A stretch of DNA of 64,000 nucleotides from Caballeronia ptereochthonis (lineage in GTDB: Bacteria; Pseudomonadota; Gammaproteobacteria; Burkholderiales; Burkholderiaceae). Below the pieces are notes generated by a model that did not search any database, was not told where the DNA came from, and worked only from the letters and a program-made list of their open reading frames with translations. Made by a program: the position numbers and the translations under genes. Every line of letters starts with the position of its first letter. The first letter of the stretch is position 1. Below are positions 46,889-59,666 of the stretch, one piece after another. The stretch covers positions 1 through 64,000 of the forward strand of contig NZ_FCOB02000008.1 of NCBI RefSeq assembly GCF_001545075.1. Reading direction: 5' to 3'.

Positions 46889-47896
46889 ATGAATTCCGAG
46901 ACGCATTCCACGACACCGCCCGCGAGCCTCACCATCGCTTCGCGGGAAAGCCGTCTTGCCATGTGGCAGGCCGAGCATGTGCGGTGTGCGCTGCACAAAT
47001 TATATCCATCTTGCGACGTGAAAATCCTCGGAATGACGACGCGCGGCGATCAGATTCTCGATCGCACGCTCTCGAAGGTCGGCGGCAAGGGTCTTTTCGT
47101 GAAGGAGCTCGAGGCGGCGCTCGCCGACGGCCGCGCCGATCTCGCCGTGCATTCGCTGAAGGACGTGCCGATGGAACTGCCCGAAGGCTTCGCGCTCGGC
47201 GCCATTCTCGAGCGTGAAGATCCGTGCGATGCGTTCGTGTCGCCGCACTACGAATCGCTCGAGGCGCTGCCCGCGGGCAGCGTCGTCGGCACGTCGAGCC
47301 TGCGCCGCGAAGCGATGATCCGCGCGCGCTTTCCTCATCTCGACGTGCGTCCGCTGCGCGGCAATCTCGATACGCGTCTGGCCAAGCTCGATCGCGGCGA
47401 GTACGCGGCGATCATTCTCGCGGCGGCCGGTTTGAAGCGGCTCGGCCTGGAGGCGCGCATCCGCGCGCGGCTCGATGCATCGCAGAGCCTGCCGGCGGCG
47501 GGGCAGGGCGCGCTCGGCATCGAGATTCGCGCGGACCGCGCCGAGCTCGCCGCGTGGCTCAGGCCGTTGCACGATGAAAGGACCGCGCTCGCGGTCGAAG
47601 CGGAACGCGCGGTGTCGCGCGCGCTCGGCGGCAGTTGCGAGGTGCCGCTCGCCGCCTTCGCCGAATGGCGCGACGACGCGCTGCATCTGCGCGGCGCGGT
47701 GTCCATGCCCGACGGCAGGCGCGTGCTGCGCGCGGAAGAAGCCGTGCGTTCGCCCGATCTCGCCGCCGCGCTCGCATTGGGCAAGCGCGTCTCGGCGGAC
47801 CTCGAGGCGCAAGGCGCGATGGACATCGTGAACGCGCTCACGACGGCGAGCCGCGCCGACGCTCCGAACACCGCTCCCTCGGGGCCGAAGTCCTGA
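46889..47896 (+). CDS. hemC: Porphobilinogen deaminase HemC
   Basis: Polymerises four porphobilinogens into hydroxymethylbilane. The 335-residue protein has [37 protein letters not shown], the [12 protein letters not shown] block, and [12 protein letters not shown] with C250 as the dipyrromethane cofactor attachment site. The ATG at 46889 gives the N-terminus 13-14 residues before the conserved strand. Its stop shares the TGATG junction with the hemD-hemX fusion, so translation is coupled. Confidence 0.96.
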   Translation: MNSETHSTTPPASLTIASRESRLAMWQAEHVRCALHKLYPSCDVKILGMTTRGDQILDRTLSKVGGKGLFVKELEAALADGRADLAVHSLKDVPMELPEGFALGAILEREDPCDAFVSPHYESLEALPAGSVVGTSSLRREAMIRARFPHLDVRPLRGNLDTRLAKLDRGEYAAIILAAAGLKRLGLEARIRARLDASQSLPAAGQGALGIEIRADRAELAAWLRPLHDERTALAVEAERAVSRALGGSCEVPLAAFAEWRDDALHLRGAVSMPDGRRVLRAEEAVRSPDLAAALALGKRVSADLEAQGAMDIVNALTTASRADAPNTAPSGPKS

Positions 47897-50052
47897 TGGC
47901 GAGCGAACGCCGCGCCACGATCGTCATCACGCGTCCGGCCGGACAGTCGCCCGGGCTGCTCGCGCTTCTTGCCGGCGCCGGATTCGACACGCTGGACTTC
48001 CCGCTCATCGACATCGCGCCCGTCGCCGACGATTCTTCCCTGCGCGCCGCGCTCGACGAGCTCTATCTCCCGCCCGATGCGCCCGCGCGCTACGCGCTCG
48101 TCGTGTTCGTGTCGCCGAATGCGATCGATCACGCGTTCAGCCGGCTCGGCGCGCCGTGGCCCGCGGATCTGCCGGTCGCGGTCGTCGGCCCGGGATCGGT
48201 CGCGGCGTTGACGCGCCAGGGCGTGCACGCGCCGGCGCATCGCGTGATCAGCCCTTCGGCGGACGAAGCCGATCCGCGCTTCGATTCGGAAGCGCTCTAC
48301 GCCGCGATCGAAGCGCATTTCGGCGCGAACGGGCTCGAGGGCAAGCGCGTGCTGATCGTGCGCGGCGACGGCGGCCGCGAGTGGCTTGCCGAGCGCCTCG
48401 CCGAAGCGGGCGCGCGGGTCGAGAAAGCCGCCGCGTATCGCCGCGTGCTGCCCGAGCCGTCGATGCGGAAATGGGAGCGCATTCATGCGCTGCTCGCGGG
48501 CCTGCCGGACGGCCGGCACGCGTGGCTGCTGACGAGCTCCGAAGGCGTGCGCAATCTCGACGAGCTCGCGCACGAGCACCTCACCGCCGACGAAATCGTG
48601 CAGCTCAAGCGCACGCCGCTCGTCTGCCCGCACCCGCGCATCGCCGAGGCCGCGCGGGGAGCGGGTTTTGATAGGATTACGGTGTCCGGCGCGGGCGACG
48701 AACGCATCGTGCACTCGCTGGAAGCGTTGTTCCCGCTCGACCTCGCCCGTGCTTCCGCGCAGGCGGAAGCAGGACGCGGATCGGGCGATTCGGAGGCCCA
48801 CGCACAAGCGAGCGCGTCCGCGAGCACAGGCGCGAGCAGAAGCGCGAGCGCGTCGAGCCCGATTCATTCCCCATCCGCGCCGACGGACGCCAAACCGGCC
48901 ACCGCGCCGGCCCACCAACCGGCTCAATCACGCATGACTGACTCGAACGATTCCAAGAAAGCTTCACCTCAGCCGAACGTGACACCGCCCTTGCCGCCGA
49001 ACACGCCCTTCACGCCTTTTGAGCAGCAGAAGCGTCGCGGCGGCGCGGGCATCGTGTTGTTGTGGTTCGTCGTCGTCATTCTGGCGGTGGCGGCGGGCGC
49101 GGGCGCCTTCGTCCTGAACCGCAAGTTCGACCGCGCCGACACCGAGATGTCGCAGCGTCTCGCCCAGGCCGACGAGCAGAACGCCGATCTGCGCGCGAAA
49201 GCCGATCAGGCGGCGAGCGCGACCACCGCGCTCAACACGCAGATCATCCAGCTGCAAGGCAAGCTCTCCGATGCCGAAGCGCACAGCCAGGCGCTGCAGC
49301 AGCAGTACCAGGATCTCGCGAGCAATCGCGACGACTGGACCGTCGCCGAAGTCGAGCAAATTCTGTCGAGCGCGAGCCAGCAGCTGCAATTGACCGGCAA
49401 TGTGCAGCTGGCTCTGTTCGCGCTGCAGAGCGCCGACACGCGCCTTGCCGCGACCACCGGCCCGCAGGTGGTGGCGATCCGCAAGGCCATCGCGCAGGAC
49501 ATCGACAAACTGAAGGCGACGCCGACCACCGATCTCACCGGCCTCGCGATCAAGCTCGACACGGCCATCGAGCAGATCGACCAGCTACCGCTCGCGGGCG
49601 AAGCGCCGATCGCGCGCGCCCATGCGCAGGCCGCCGCGCCGGCGAATAGCGCGTCGATCGCGGCGGCCACCGGCGAGCCGCGCTGGAAGGTGCTGTGGCG
49701 GCAGATCACGAGCGGCATCGGGCAGCAGTTGTCGAGCCTCGTGTCGGTGCGCCGCATCGACAACGCCGACGCGATGCTCACCTCGCCCGATCAGGGCTAC
49801 TTCGTGCGCGAGAACGTGAAGCTGCGCCTGCTGTCCGCGCGCCTGTCGCTCCTTTCGCGCAGCGAGCCGGCGCTCAAGTCGGACCTGCACGCCGCCGACG
49901 CGGCGCTCGCGCGCTACTTCGACGCGTCGTCGAAGAAGGTACAGGCCGTGCGTGATCTCGTGAAGCAGGTCGATCAGGCGTCGCTCGCGGTCGCCGTGCC
50001 GAACCTGAACGCCAGCCTCGCGGCCGTCCATCAGTTCAAGCGAGGCGGATGA
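47896..50052 (+). CDS. hemDX: Fused uroporphyrinogen-III synthase HemD / membrane protein HemX
   Basis: A 718-residue fusion. Residues 1 to about 285 are HemD, which cyclises hydroxymethylbilane to uroporphyrinogen III (IVITRPAGQSPGLLALLAGAG, VVFVSPNAIDHAF, VLIVRGDGGREWLAERL, WLLTSSEGVRNL). A Ser/Ala/Pro-rich linker of about 80 residues follows. Residues about 370-718 are HemX: one transmembrane helix (about 375-398, IVLLWFVVVILAVAAGAGAF) then a long coiled coil and helical domain. The frame is continuous, with no frameshift. Known in Burkholderiales. The start overlaps the hemC stop (TGATG) and the stop overlaps the hemY start. Confidence 0.93.
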   Translation: MASERRATIVITRPAGQSPGLLALLAGAGFDTLDFPLIDIAPVADDSSLRAALDELYLPPDAPARYALVVFVSPNAIDHAFSRLGAPWPADLPVAVVGPGSVAALTRQGVHAPAHRVISPSADEADPRFDSEALYAAIEAHFGANGLEGKRVLIVRGDGGREWLAERLAEAGARVEKAAAYRRVLPEPSMRKWERIHALLAGLPDGRHAWLLTSSEGVRNLDELAHEHLTADEIVQLKRTPLVCPHPRIAEAARGAGFDRITVSGAGDERIVHSLEALFPLDLARASAQAEAGRGSGDSEAHAQASASASTGASRSASASSPIHSPSAPTDAKPATAPAHQPAQSRMTDSNDSKKASPQPNVTPPLPPNTPFTPFEQQKRRGGAGIVLLWFVVVILAVAAGAGAFVLNRKFDRADTEMSQRLAQADEQNADLRAKADQAASATTALNTQIIQLQGKLSDAEAHSQALQQQYQDLASNRDDWTVAEVEQILSSASQQLQLTGNVQLALFALQSADTRLAATTGPQVVAIRKAIAQDIDKLKATPTTDLTGLAIKLDTAIEQIDQLPLAGEAPIARAHAQAAAPANSASIAAATGEPRWKVLWRQITSGIGQQLSSLVSVRRIDNADAMLTSPDQGYFVRENVKLRLLSARLSLLSRSEPALKSDLHAADAALARYFDASSKKVQAVRDLVKQVDQASLAVAVPNLNASLAAVHQFKRGG

Positions 50053-51245
50053 TGACGATTCGTGGACTCATCTGGCTCGCGCTGCTATTCGCCGTCGCGG
50101 TGATCGTCGCGACCGTCGGCGGCTTCAACGGCGGACAGATCCTGCTGGTGATGCCGCCGTATCGCGTGGACGTGTCGCTCAATCTGTTCATCGTGGCGCT
50201 CGTCGTGATGTTCATCGTGCTGTACGCGCTGATTCGCGCGGCGCGCGGCGTGTGGAAGATGCCGTCGCGCGTCGCCGCGTATCGCGCGCGCAGCAAGCTC
50301 GCGAAGGCGAATGCGTCGCTGCGGGATGCGGTCGGCCATCTGTACGCCGGGCGCTTCTCGAAGGCCGAGAAGGCCGCGCGCGACGCGCTTTCGGTCGACG
50401 ACAACAAGGGCGCGGCCGGGCTGATCGGCGCGAACGCGGCGCATCGGCTGCACGAGTACGCGCGCCGTGACGAATGGCTCGCCCAGGTCGCCGGCGCCGA
50501 CTGGCAGGACGCGCGCCTGATGGCGACCGCCGACATGCGCGCCGATGGCCGCGACGCCGACGGCGCGCTCGTCGCGCTCACCGAGATGCAGGCGCAGGGC
50601 AGCCGGCGCATCCACGCGCAGCAGATCGCGCTGCGCGCGCAGCAGCAACTGAAGAACTGGGGCGAAGTGCTCAAGCTCGTGCGTGTGCTGGAAAAGCGCG
50701 AGGCGCTGCATCCGGCGGTCGCGGTGCGGCTGCGGCAGGTGGCGGCGGAAAATCTCCTGCGCGACCGGCGGCATAACCCTGACGCACTTCTGGAACTGTG
50801 GCAATCGCTCTCGGCGACCGAGCGCCAGTCGCCGCGTCTCGCCGATCTCGCCGCCGAACTGCTGATCGCGCTCGACCGGCGCGCGGAGGCGAAGAAGATC
50901 GTCGAGGATGCGCTCGCGCACAACTGGGACGCGCGCTTGCTGCGGCGCTATCCGGACTGCATCGTCGGCGGCGACGCGTTCCCGCTGATCCAGCGCGCCG
51001 AAGCGTGGCAGAAGGAGCGCACCGAGGACGCCGACCTGCTTTTCACCCTCGGCCGGCTGTGCCTGCATCAGCAGCTGTGGGGCAAGGCGCAGGCCTTCCT
51101 CGAATCGGCGCTGAAGCTCGCCGACAACGAGCCGCTCAAGATCCGCACGCATCGGGCGCTCGCCCGCCTGCACGAGCAGCTCGGCGACACGGAGAAGGCC
51201 GCGGAACATTACCGCGCGAGCGCGCTGGCGATGAACGTCGTCTGA
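50049..51245 (+). CDS. hemY: Heme biosynthesis-associated TPR protein HemY
   Basis: A 398-residue inner-membrane protein of the proteobacterial HemY family (not the protoporphyrinogen oxidase of the same name). Two N-terminal hydrophobic helices (about residues 5-22 and 41-60, with FNGGQILLVMPPYRVDVSLN between) precede TPR-like helical repeats, for example LYAGRFSKAEKAARDALSVD and FTLGRLCLHQQLWGKAQAFL. Its role is still unclear; it may scaffold late heme enzymes. The start overlaps the hemDX stop by 4 nt, so hemC-hemDX-hemY is one coupled operon, closed by a strong terminator. Confidence 0.92.
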   Translation: MMTIRGLIWLALLFAVAVIVATVGGFNGGQILLVMPPYRVDVSLNLFIVALVVMFIVLYALIRAARGVWKMPSRVAAYRARSKLAKANASLRDAVGHLYAGRFSKAEKAARDALSVDDNKGAAGLIGANAAHRLHEYARRDEWLAQVAGADWQDARLMATADMRADGRDADGALVALTEMQAQGSRRIHAQQIALRAQQQLKNWGEVLKLVRVLEKREALHPAVAVRLRQVAAENLLRDRRHNPDALLELWQSLSATERQSPRLADLAAELLIALDRRAEAKKIVEDALAHNWDARLLRRYPDCIVGGDAFPLIQRAEAWQKERTEDADLLFTLGRLCLHQQLWGKAQAFLESALKLADNEPLKIRTHRALARLHEQLGDTEKAAEHYRASALAMNVV

Positions 51246-51275
51246 TCCGCGCGGCGCGGGAAGCGCCTCGGGAAG

Positions 51276-51311
51276 AGCCGCATGAGCGAACGCTCATGCG
51301 GCTCTTTTTTT
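51276..51311 (+). terminator. Rho-independent terminator of the heme operon
   Basis: Thirteen-bp stem (AGCCGCATGAGCG / CGCTCATGCGGCT) with an AA loop, followed by C and seven Ts, 30 nt after the hemY stop. Confidence 0.92.
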
Positions 51312-51491
51312 ATGCGACCCGCGTGGTTCGCGGTTTTGCGATGTCTGTACGGCAGCGCACGGCGACGGTGGGCACCATGGTCTAGTTTCGCTCTACCAAA
51401 TTGCGCGGCGGCGCCGGGCACAGTGAATCCGCGGAGTCGTTCTGCGGAATACCCTGCGCGTGGACGACCGTCCGAAAACAAGGAGGCTGAC

Positions 51492-53063
51492 GTGAAACCA
51501 GGGCTTCGCAGGCTGATCGGCTTGGCGCTCGTCGTCTTCCTCTCCTGGCCGGACACGTCGCATTACTTCGCTCAGGGCGTCGTGACGACCGCGCCCTGGA
51601 CCGGTACCTGGGCGATCGCGCCCGCGATCACGCCCGACCCCGGCTTCAACAATCAGACGATTCGCCATATCGTGCGCACGAGTATCGGCGGCACGGCGGC
51701 GCGCCTGAAGTTTTCCAATCTGTTCGGCGCGCAGCCCGTCACGATCGGCGATGTCCATGTCGCGCGCCGCTCGCGCGGGGCGCGCACGATCGCCGGCACC
51801 GATCGCCCGGTCACCTTCAACGGCCAGTCCTATGTGACGATTCCCGCGGGCGGCGCGGTGCAGAGCGACGCGGTCGCGTTCCAGGTTCCGGCGCTCGCCG
51901 ACATCGCCGTGAGCTTTCACATTCCGTCGAAGACACCGCCGAATTCGACCGGCCACGTCGACGGCTTGCAGGACGTCTACGTCGCGCCGGGCGACGTGAG
52001 CAGCGACCCGGCGTTCGCGGGCGGCGTCGTGAATGCGGCGGGCGGACAGTCGTACTATTTCCTCACCAACGTCGACGTGATGAACGCCGCCGCGACGGGC
52101 GCCGTGGTCGCGTTCGGCGCGTCGATCACGGATGGGTTGTCGTCCACGCCCAACACGAACCGGCGCTGGCCGAACCTGCTCGCGAACCGGCTGGCGCGCG
52201 CGGGCATGACGGTCGGCGTGCTGAACCAGGGCATCAGCGGAAACGATTTCTTCACCGACGCCTCGGGTCAGGCGGGCCTTGCGCGCTTCGGCCGCGACGT
52301 GCTCGGGCAGGCGAACGTCAAATGGGTGATCGTCTCCGACGACGCCGTGAACGGCCTCATCAACGGCAACCCGGCGACTTACCAGCAGCTCGTCGGTGCG
52401 TACCGGCAGTTGATCCGGCAGGCGAAAGCCGCGAACGTCGGCGTGATCTGCTCGACGCTGACGCCGTTCAAAGGCCTCGCCGAATGGACGCCCGCAATCG
52501 AAAGCACGCGCGAGGACGTGAACGCGTTTCTCCGCGACGGCGGCAGTGGCTGCGATGCGGTGCTCGATCTGGCCGAAGTGACCGGCGGCCAGGACGGCGA
52601 CAGCGCTGCCTATGTGCCGGCCTTCAACAGCGGCGACGACCTGCATCCGAACGACGCGGGCATGCAGGCGATCGCGAAAGCGGTCGATCTCACCTGGTTC
52701 GCGGCGCTGCCGCCGATCAATTCGCCGGGCGCGTGCGGCCATATCGCGACGGGCGAAGGCCTCGCGCTGGGCGAGTCGCTCGCGGCGTGCAGCGGAAATG
52801 TCGCGCTGAGCCTGCAGGGCGATGGCTATCTCATCGCGATGCAGGACGGCGTGGCGGTCTGGTCATCGAACGTGAGCGGCACGCCGGGCGTCGAAATCCG
52901 CATGCAGGAGGACGGCAATCTGGCGATGTACGACAGCAACGGCGCAATGGTGTGGCAGACGCACACCTCGGGCAATCCGGGCGCCTACGCGTCCATCCAG
53001 AAGGACGGGCATCTCGTCATCTATTCGGCGAACGGCACGGCGCTGTGGTCCAGCGCGGGATGA
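51492..53063 (+). CDS. Secreted SGNH/GDSL hydrolase with C-terminal B-lectin domain
   Basis: A 523-residue exported protein. It has an N-terminal signal peptide (about residues 1-28), a beta-rich N-domain, then an SGNH hydrolase. The nucleophile is Ser211 in VVAFGASITDG (GAS in place of GDS), block III reads NQGISGN, and the catalytic pair is Asp382/His385 in DDLHPNDAG. Residues about 415-523 form a bulb-type mannose-binding-lectin-like domain with three repeats; MQEDGNLAMY keeps the QxDxNxxxY pattern, while LQGDGYLIAM and IQKDGHLVIY are degenerate. The GTG start at 51492 has a perfect AGGAGG six nucleotides upstream. It is likely an extracellular carbohydrate esterase; the substrate is unknown. 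Confidence 0.87.
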   Translation: MKPGLRRLIGLALVVFLSWPDTSHYFAQGVVTTAPWTGTWAIAPAITPDPGFNNQTIRHIVRTSIGGTAARLKFSNLFGAQPVTIGDVHVARRSRGARTIAGTDRPVTFNGQSYVTIPAGGAVQSDAVAFQVPALADIAVSFHIPSKTPPNSTGHVDGLQDVYVAPGDVSSDPAFAGGVVNAAGGQSYYFLTNVDVMNAAATGAVVAFGASITDGLSSTPNTNRRWPNLLANRLARAGMTVGVLNQGISGNDFFTDASGQAGLARFGRDVLGQANVKWVIVSDDAVNGLINGNPATYQQLVGAYRQLIRQAKAANVGVICSTLTPFKGLAEWTPAIESTREDVNAFLRDGGSGCDAVLDLAEVTGGQDGDSAAYVPAFNSGDDLHPNDAGMQAIAKAVDLTWFAALPPINSPGACGHIATGEGLALGESLAACSGNVALSLQGDGYLIAMQDGVAVWSSNVSGTPGVEIRMQEDGNLAMYDSNGAMVWQTHTSGNPGAYASIQKDGHLVIYSANGTALWSSAG

Positions 53064-53087
53064 GCGAGCGGTTCGGAGGTAGAAGGA

Positions 53088-53411
53088 TCAGTACGTGGGA
53101 ACCGACGGGTCGACCTGACGCGACCACGCATCGATGCCGCCGTACAGGTTGAACATCTGCGTGAAGCCGCGCGATTCCAGGAACATGGCGACCTGGGCGC
53201 TGCGCGCGCCGTGATGGCAGATGCAGACGATCTGCGCTTCGTCGTCGAGTTCCTCGCTGCGCGCGGGGATGTCGCGCATCGGAATCGACACGATGTTTTC
53301 GATCTTGGCCGTCTGGATTTCCCACGGCTCGCGCACGTCGAGCAGAACGGGAGCGGGGCGCGAGGAATCGGCGAGCCACGCGGCGAGTTCGGGTGCGGTG
53401 AGATTTTGCAT
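53088..53411 (-). CDS. Single-domain rhodanese (GlpE-like) sulfurtransferase
   Basis: A 107-residue rhodanese. The active-site loop is CHHGARSAQV with nucleophile C65, the same position as in E. coli GlpE. The LLDVREPWEIQTAKI block and VSIPMRDIPAR are also present. It transfers sulfane sulfur in the cytoplasm. The start at 53411 begins the conserved domain; the frame continues upstream but overlaps the pcm gene. It lies 64 bp after pcm on the same strand. Confidence 0.92.
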   Translation of the reverse strand: MQNLTAPELAAWLADSSRPAPVLLDVREPWEIQTAKIENIVSIPMRDIPARSEELDDEAQIVCICHHGARSAQVAMFLESRGFTQMFNLYGGIDAWSRQVDPSVPTY

Positions 53412-53475
53412 GGAAAACTTAATAAGACGAGAGGGGGCGCCGCCGCGACGATTCGCCCGGCGGCGCGGACCTGAT

Positions 53476-54129
53476 TCAGAACCGGAACAGCGACGGATGC
53501 ACCGCGTTCCTGAGCGGCGCGACGAGCGTCTCGAACACGTCCGACACGCGGAACTGCTTTTCATCGACGCGCGTGATGATTTGCGCCTTCATGACGGGTG
53601 CAGATCCGACGAACGCCGCGATGCGGCCGCCGATCTTCAGTTGTTCCAGAAATTCCTGCGGCATGACCGGCAGGCCGCCCGACACGCAGATCACGTCGTA
53701 GGGCGCGCCCTGGTCCCAGCCGAGCGCGCCGTCGCCGACGATCACTTCCACGTTCGTCACGCCGTTCGCCGAGAGGTTCTGCTTCGCGAAGCCGGCGAGT
53801 TCCGGCGAGATTTCGACCGTGGTCACGCTGCGGCCGCGGTGCGCGAGCAGCGCCGCCATGTAGCCGGAGCCCGTGCCGATTTCCAGCACCGTTTCGGCCT
53901 TGTGAACCGCGAGCTCCTGCAGGATGCGCGCCTCGATCTTCGGCGCCAGCATGCGCTCGCCGCCGGGCAGCGGCACTTCGAGGTCCGCGAAAGCGATGTT
54001 GCGGTACGCGGCGGGAACGAAGTTCTCGCGCTTGACGATCGCGAGCAGGTTCAGCACGTCCTGGTCCAGCACTTCCCACGGACGAATCTGTTGCTCGATC
54101 ATGTTGAAACGCGCTTGCTCGATGTTCAT
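53476..54129 (-). CDS. pcm: Protein-L-isoaspartate O-methyltransferase family protein
   Basis: A 217-residue class I methyltransferase of the PCMT family. It has SAM motif I VLEIGTGSGYMAALLA (about residues 81-96), followed by VTTVEISPELA and the VEVIVGDGALGWDQGAPYD block. The family enzymes methylate isoaspartyl residues to start their repair. It opens MNIEQARFNMIEQQIRPWEV, as in other betaproteobacterial members. Some PCMT-family proteins lack repair activity, so the substrate is probable rather than proven. It is followed by the rhodanese gene. Confidence 0.87.
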   Translation of the reverse strand: MNIEQARFNMIEQQIRPWEVLDQDVLNLLAIVKRENFVPAAYRNIAFADLEVPLPGGERMLAPKIEARILQELAVHKAETVLEIGTGSGYMAALLAHRGRSVTTVEISPELAGFAKQNLSANGVTNVEVIVGDGALGWDQGAPYDVICVSGGLPVMPQEFLEQLKIGGRIAAFVGSAPVMKAQIITRVDEKQFRVSDVFETLVAPLRNAVHPSLFRF

Positions 54130-54255
54130 GTTCTGTGTGCGTAGTGGCGACCGGCGCGTGCACGCGTCGCGGCCGGATGCGGGGCTAGAAAACTACCGGA
54201 TTGTAGCAAAAGGAGGGGTTTTCCCGCCCGTTTCTCCTCCCATGCCCGCTCGACG

Positions 54256-54876
54256 CTAGTGCGGCAGGCGGATATCGAACTTGAAGGTGACGAGCCGCGC
54301 GAGCAGGATGAACGCCGTCGACAGGAGCACGTTGTAGACCGTGTCGACGTCGAGCCGCTCGAGCCCGAGATAGATCCAGCAGCCCGCGAATGCGCACACC
54401 GCGTAGGGGCGCGAGTCGCGCAGGATCAGCGGGATCTCGTTGCAGAGCACGTCGCGCAGGACGCCGCCGAACACGCCGGTGATGACGCCCATCATCGTCG
54501 CGGTGAAGGCGGGCATCTGCGCGTCGAGCGCGATCGAGGTGCCCGACACGCTGAAGAGGCCGAGCCCGATCGCATCGGTGACGAGCAGCGCGCGCTGGTC
54601 GAACAGGCGCGAGGTCAGCCGCAGGAAGAGCGGCGCGAAGATCGACATGGCGAAGATGAAGAGCACGTAGTCCTGATGCTCGACCCAGTAGAACGGCCGG
54701 CGCGAGAGCAGCACGTCGCGCACCGTGCCGCCGCCGAACGCCGTGACGAGCGCGACGAGGAACGCGCCGACCGCGTCGAGCCGGCGCTTGCGCGCCTCGA
54801 TGAGCCCCGAGAAGGCGTACGCGAAGATCGCGAGCGCCTCCATGATGGCGATGGCGAGGGAAAGTCTAGGGTGCAC
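54256..54876 (-). CDS. TRIC-family (UPF0126, YicG-like) membrane channel
   Basis: A 206-residue integral membrane protein with about six to seven helices arranged as two repeats, each with a glycine-rich motif: AFGGGTVRDVLLSRRPFYWV and GVFGGVLRDVLCNEIPLILR. This is the trimeric intracellular cation channel family, which in prokaryotes conducts K+ and other cations. The start at 54876 overlaps the last 11 nt of the upstream smr gene, suggesting coupling. Confidence 0.92.
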   Translation of the reverse strand: MHPRLSLAIAIMEALAIFAYAFSGLIEARKRRLDAVGAFLVALVTAFGGGTVRDVLLSRRPFYWVEHQDYVLFIFAMSIFAPLFLRLTSRLFDQRALLVTDAIGLGLFSVSGTSIALDAQMPAFTATMMGVITGVFGGVLRDVLCNEIPLILRDSRPYAVCAFAGCWIYLGLERLDVDTVYNVLLSTAFILLARLVTFKFDIRLPH

Positions 54877-55681
54877 TGTGGGGTCCGGGCCCGCGGCTCT
54901 TGTCCTGCGGATGGTTGTGATGCCGCGGCGCGCCGTGCGGCTGCAGGAGCACGAGCACCGCGCCCGCGCCGCCGTCGTGCGGGCGCGCCTGGCAGAACGC
55001 GATCACTTCCGACTTCTGCACGAGCCACGCGCGCACCTTGCCCTTCAGCACCGGCTCGCGGCCGATGGAGCCGAGCCCCTTGCCGTGGATCACGCGCAGG
55101 CAGCGCAGCCCGCGCTTCACCGACTCGCGGATGAACTCCGCGAGCGCCTCGCGCGCTTCCTCGCGGCGCATGCCGTGCAAGTCGAGCTGCGCCTGCACGA
55201 TCCACGCGCCGCGCCGGAGCTTCCTGACGACTTCCTGGCTGATGCCGGGCCGGTGGTAGGACAGCGTTTCGTCGATGTCGAGCAGGCTTTCGGGGTCGTA
55301 CTCGTCGGAGAGCGCTTCCTGCAGCACGGCTTCCTCGTCGCGGCGGCTTTGCAGCGGCACGGGCGGCGGCGGCACGCGGGCGATCGTCGTGCGGGGCGGC
55401 GTCCTGAGCGGCTCGACTTCGCCGATGGCGCGGCGGAACTCGTCCGCTTCGGCGACGGCTTCGCGTTCGGCGCGCGCTTGAGCGACGCGCTGCACCTCGC
55501 GCTTCTCGGCGTCGGCCTTCAGCGCGCGCTTGAGCGACGACAGGCCGGCGAGACCCTCGCGCTTCACGGCGGCGGCTACGTCGCGCGCATCGGCCGGGCC
55601 GGGTTCCGCGGGCGCGGCCGCGCGCGGCGCTTGCGTGCGCCGGACTTTCGACTCGTTCGGGTGAGGGAGATTCTTCGGCAT
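54866..55681 (-). CDS. Smr-domain protein
   Basis: A 271-residue protein. The first ~175 residues are charged and Ala/Arg/Pro-rich; residues about 180-265 form a Smr domain with the hallmark LDLHGMRREEAREALAEF and VIHGKGLGS motifs. This resembles the E. coli SmrA/YdaL and SmrB/YfcN architecture. Smr domains are endonucleases; SmrB cleaves mRNA between collided ribosomes, and a comparable role here is inferred. The start at 55681 gives MPKNLPHPNESKV; upstream in-frame sequence is antisense shadow. It overlaps the downstream channel gene by 11 nt. Confidence 0.88.
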   Translation of the reverse strand: MPKNLPHPNESKVRRTQAPRAAAPAEPGPADARDVAAAVKREGLAGLSSLKRALKADAEKREVQRVAQARAEREAVAEADEFRRAIGEVEPLRTPPRTTIARVPPPPVPLQSRRDEEAVLQEALSDEYDPESLLDIDETLSYHRPGISQEVVRKLRRGAWIVQAQLDLHGMRREEAREALAEFIRESVKRGLRCLRVIHGKGLGSIGREPVLKGKVRAWLVQKSEVIAFCQARPHDGGAGAVLVLLQPHGAPRHHNHPQDKSRGPGPHSAP

Positions 55682-55795
55682 CGTTCGGCCAGCGGAAATC
55701 GTCAGGAAGCAGACTCGACGCGCAGCGCGCCGATTGTGCCACGCGCGCGCTGCCGGATGCCCGCGCATGAAACGCGGCCAGACGCACGTCGAAAC

Positions 55796-55829
55796 GAAAA
55801 CGGGCCGGCGGCGTGAACCGTGGCCCGTT
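55796..55829 (-). terminator. Terminator of trxB
   Basis: Eight-bp outer stem (AACGGGCC / GGCCCGTT) with an inner CGG/CCG pair, followed on the minus strand by TTCGTTT. It lies about 115 nt downstream of the trxB stop and upstream of the smr start. Confidence 0.6.
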
Positions 55830-55944
55830 CTGCAACCCGGATGCGCGGTGCGAAACGCCCGGCGCCGGCGATGGACGCTTTCCGGAAAGCGGGCGACACA
55901 TATTTTAATGTCTCGCCGCGCCTTTCCGCGCCCCGGAAGGCCGA

Positions 55945-59631
<3,687 letters not shown>

Positions 59632-59666
59632 GCGCGTCGTCGGCATCACGAAGGGAGAACAAAAGC

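Noticed and set aside
44202-46892. An 896-residue plus-strand frame antisense to ppc
   Set aside because: Composition is extreme (Arg/Ala/Gln-rich) with no domain, and the opposite strand encodes an intact PEP carboxylase.
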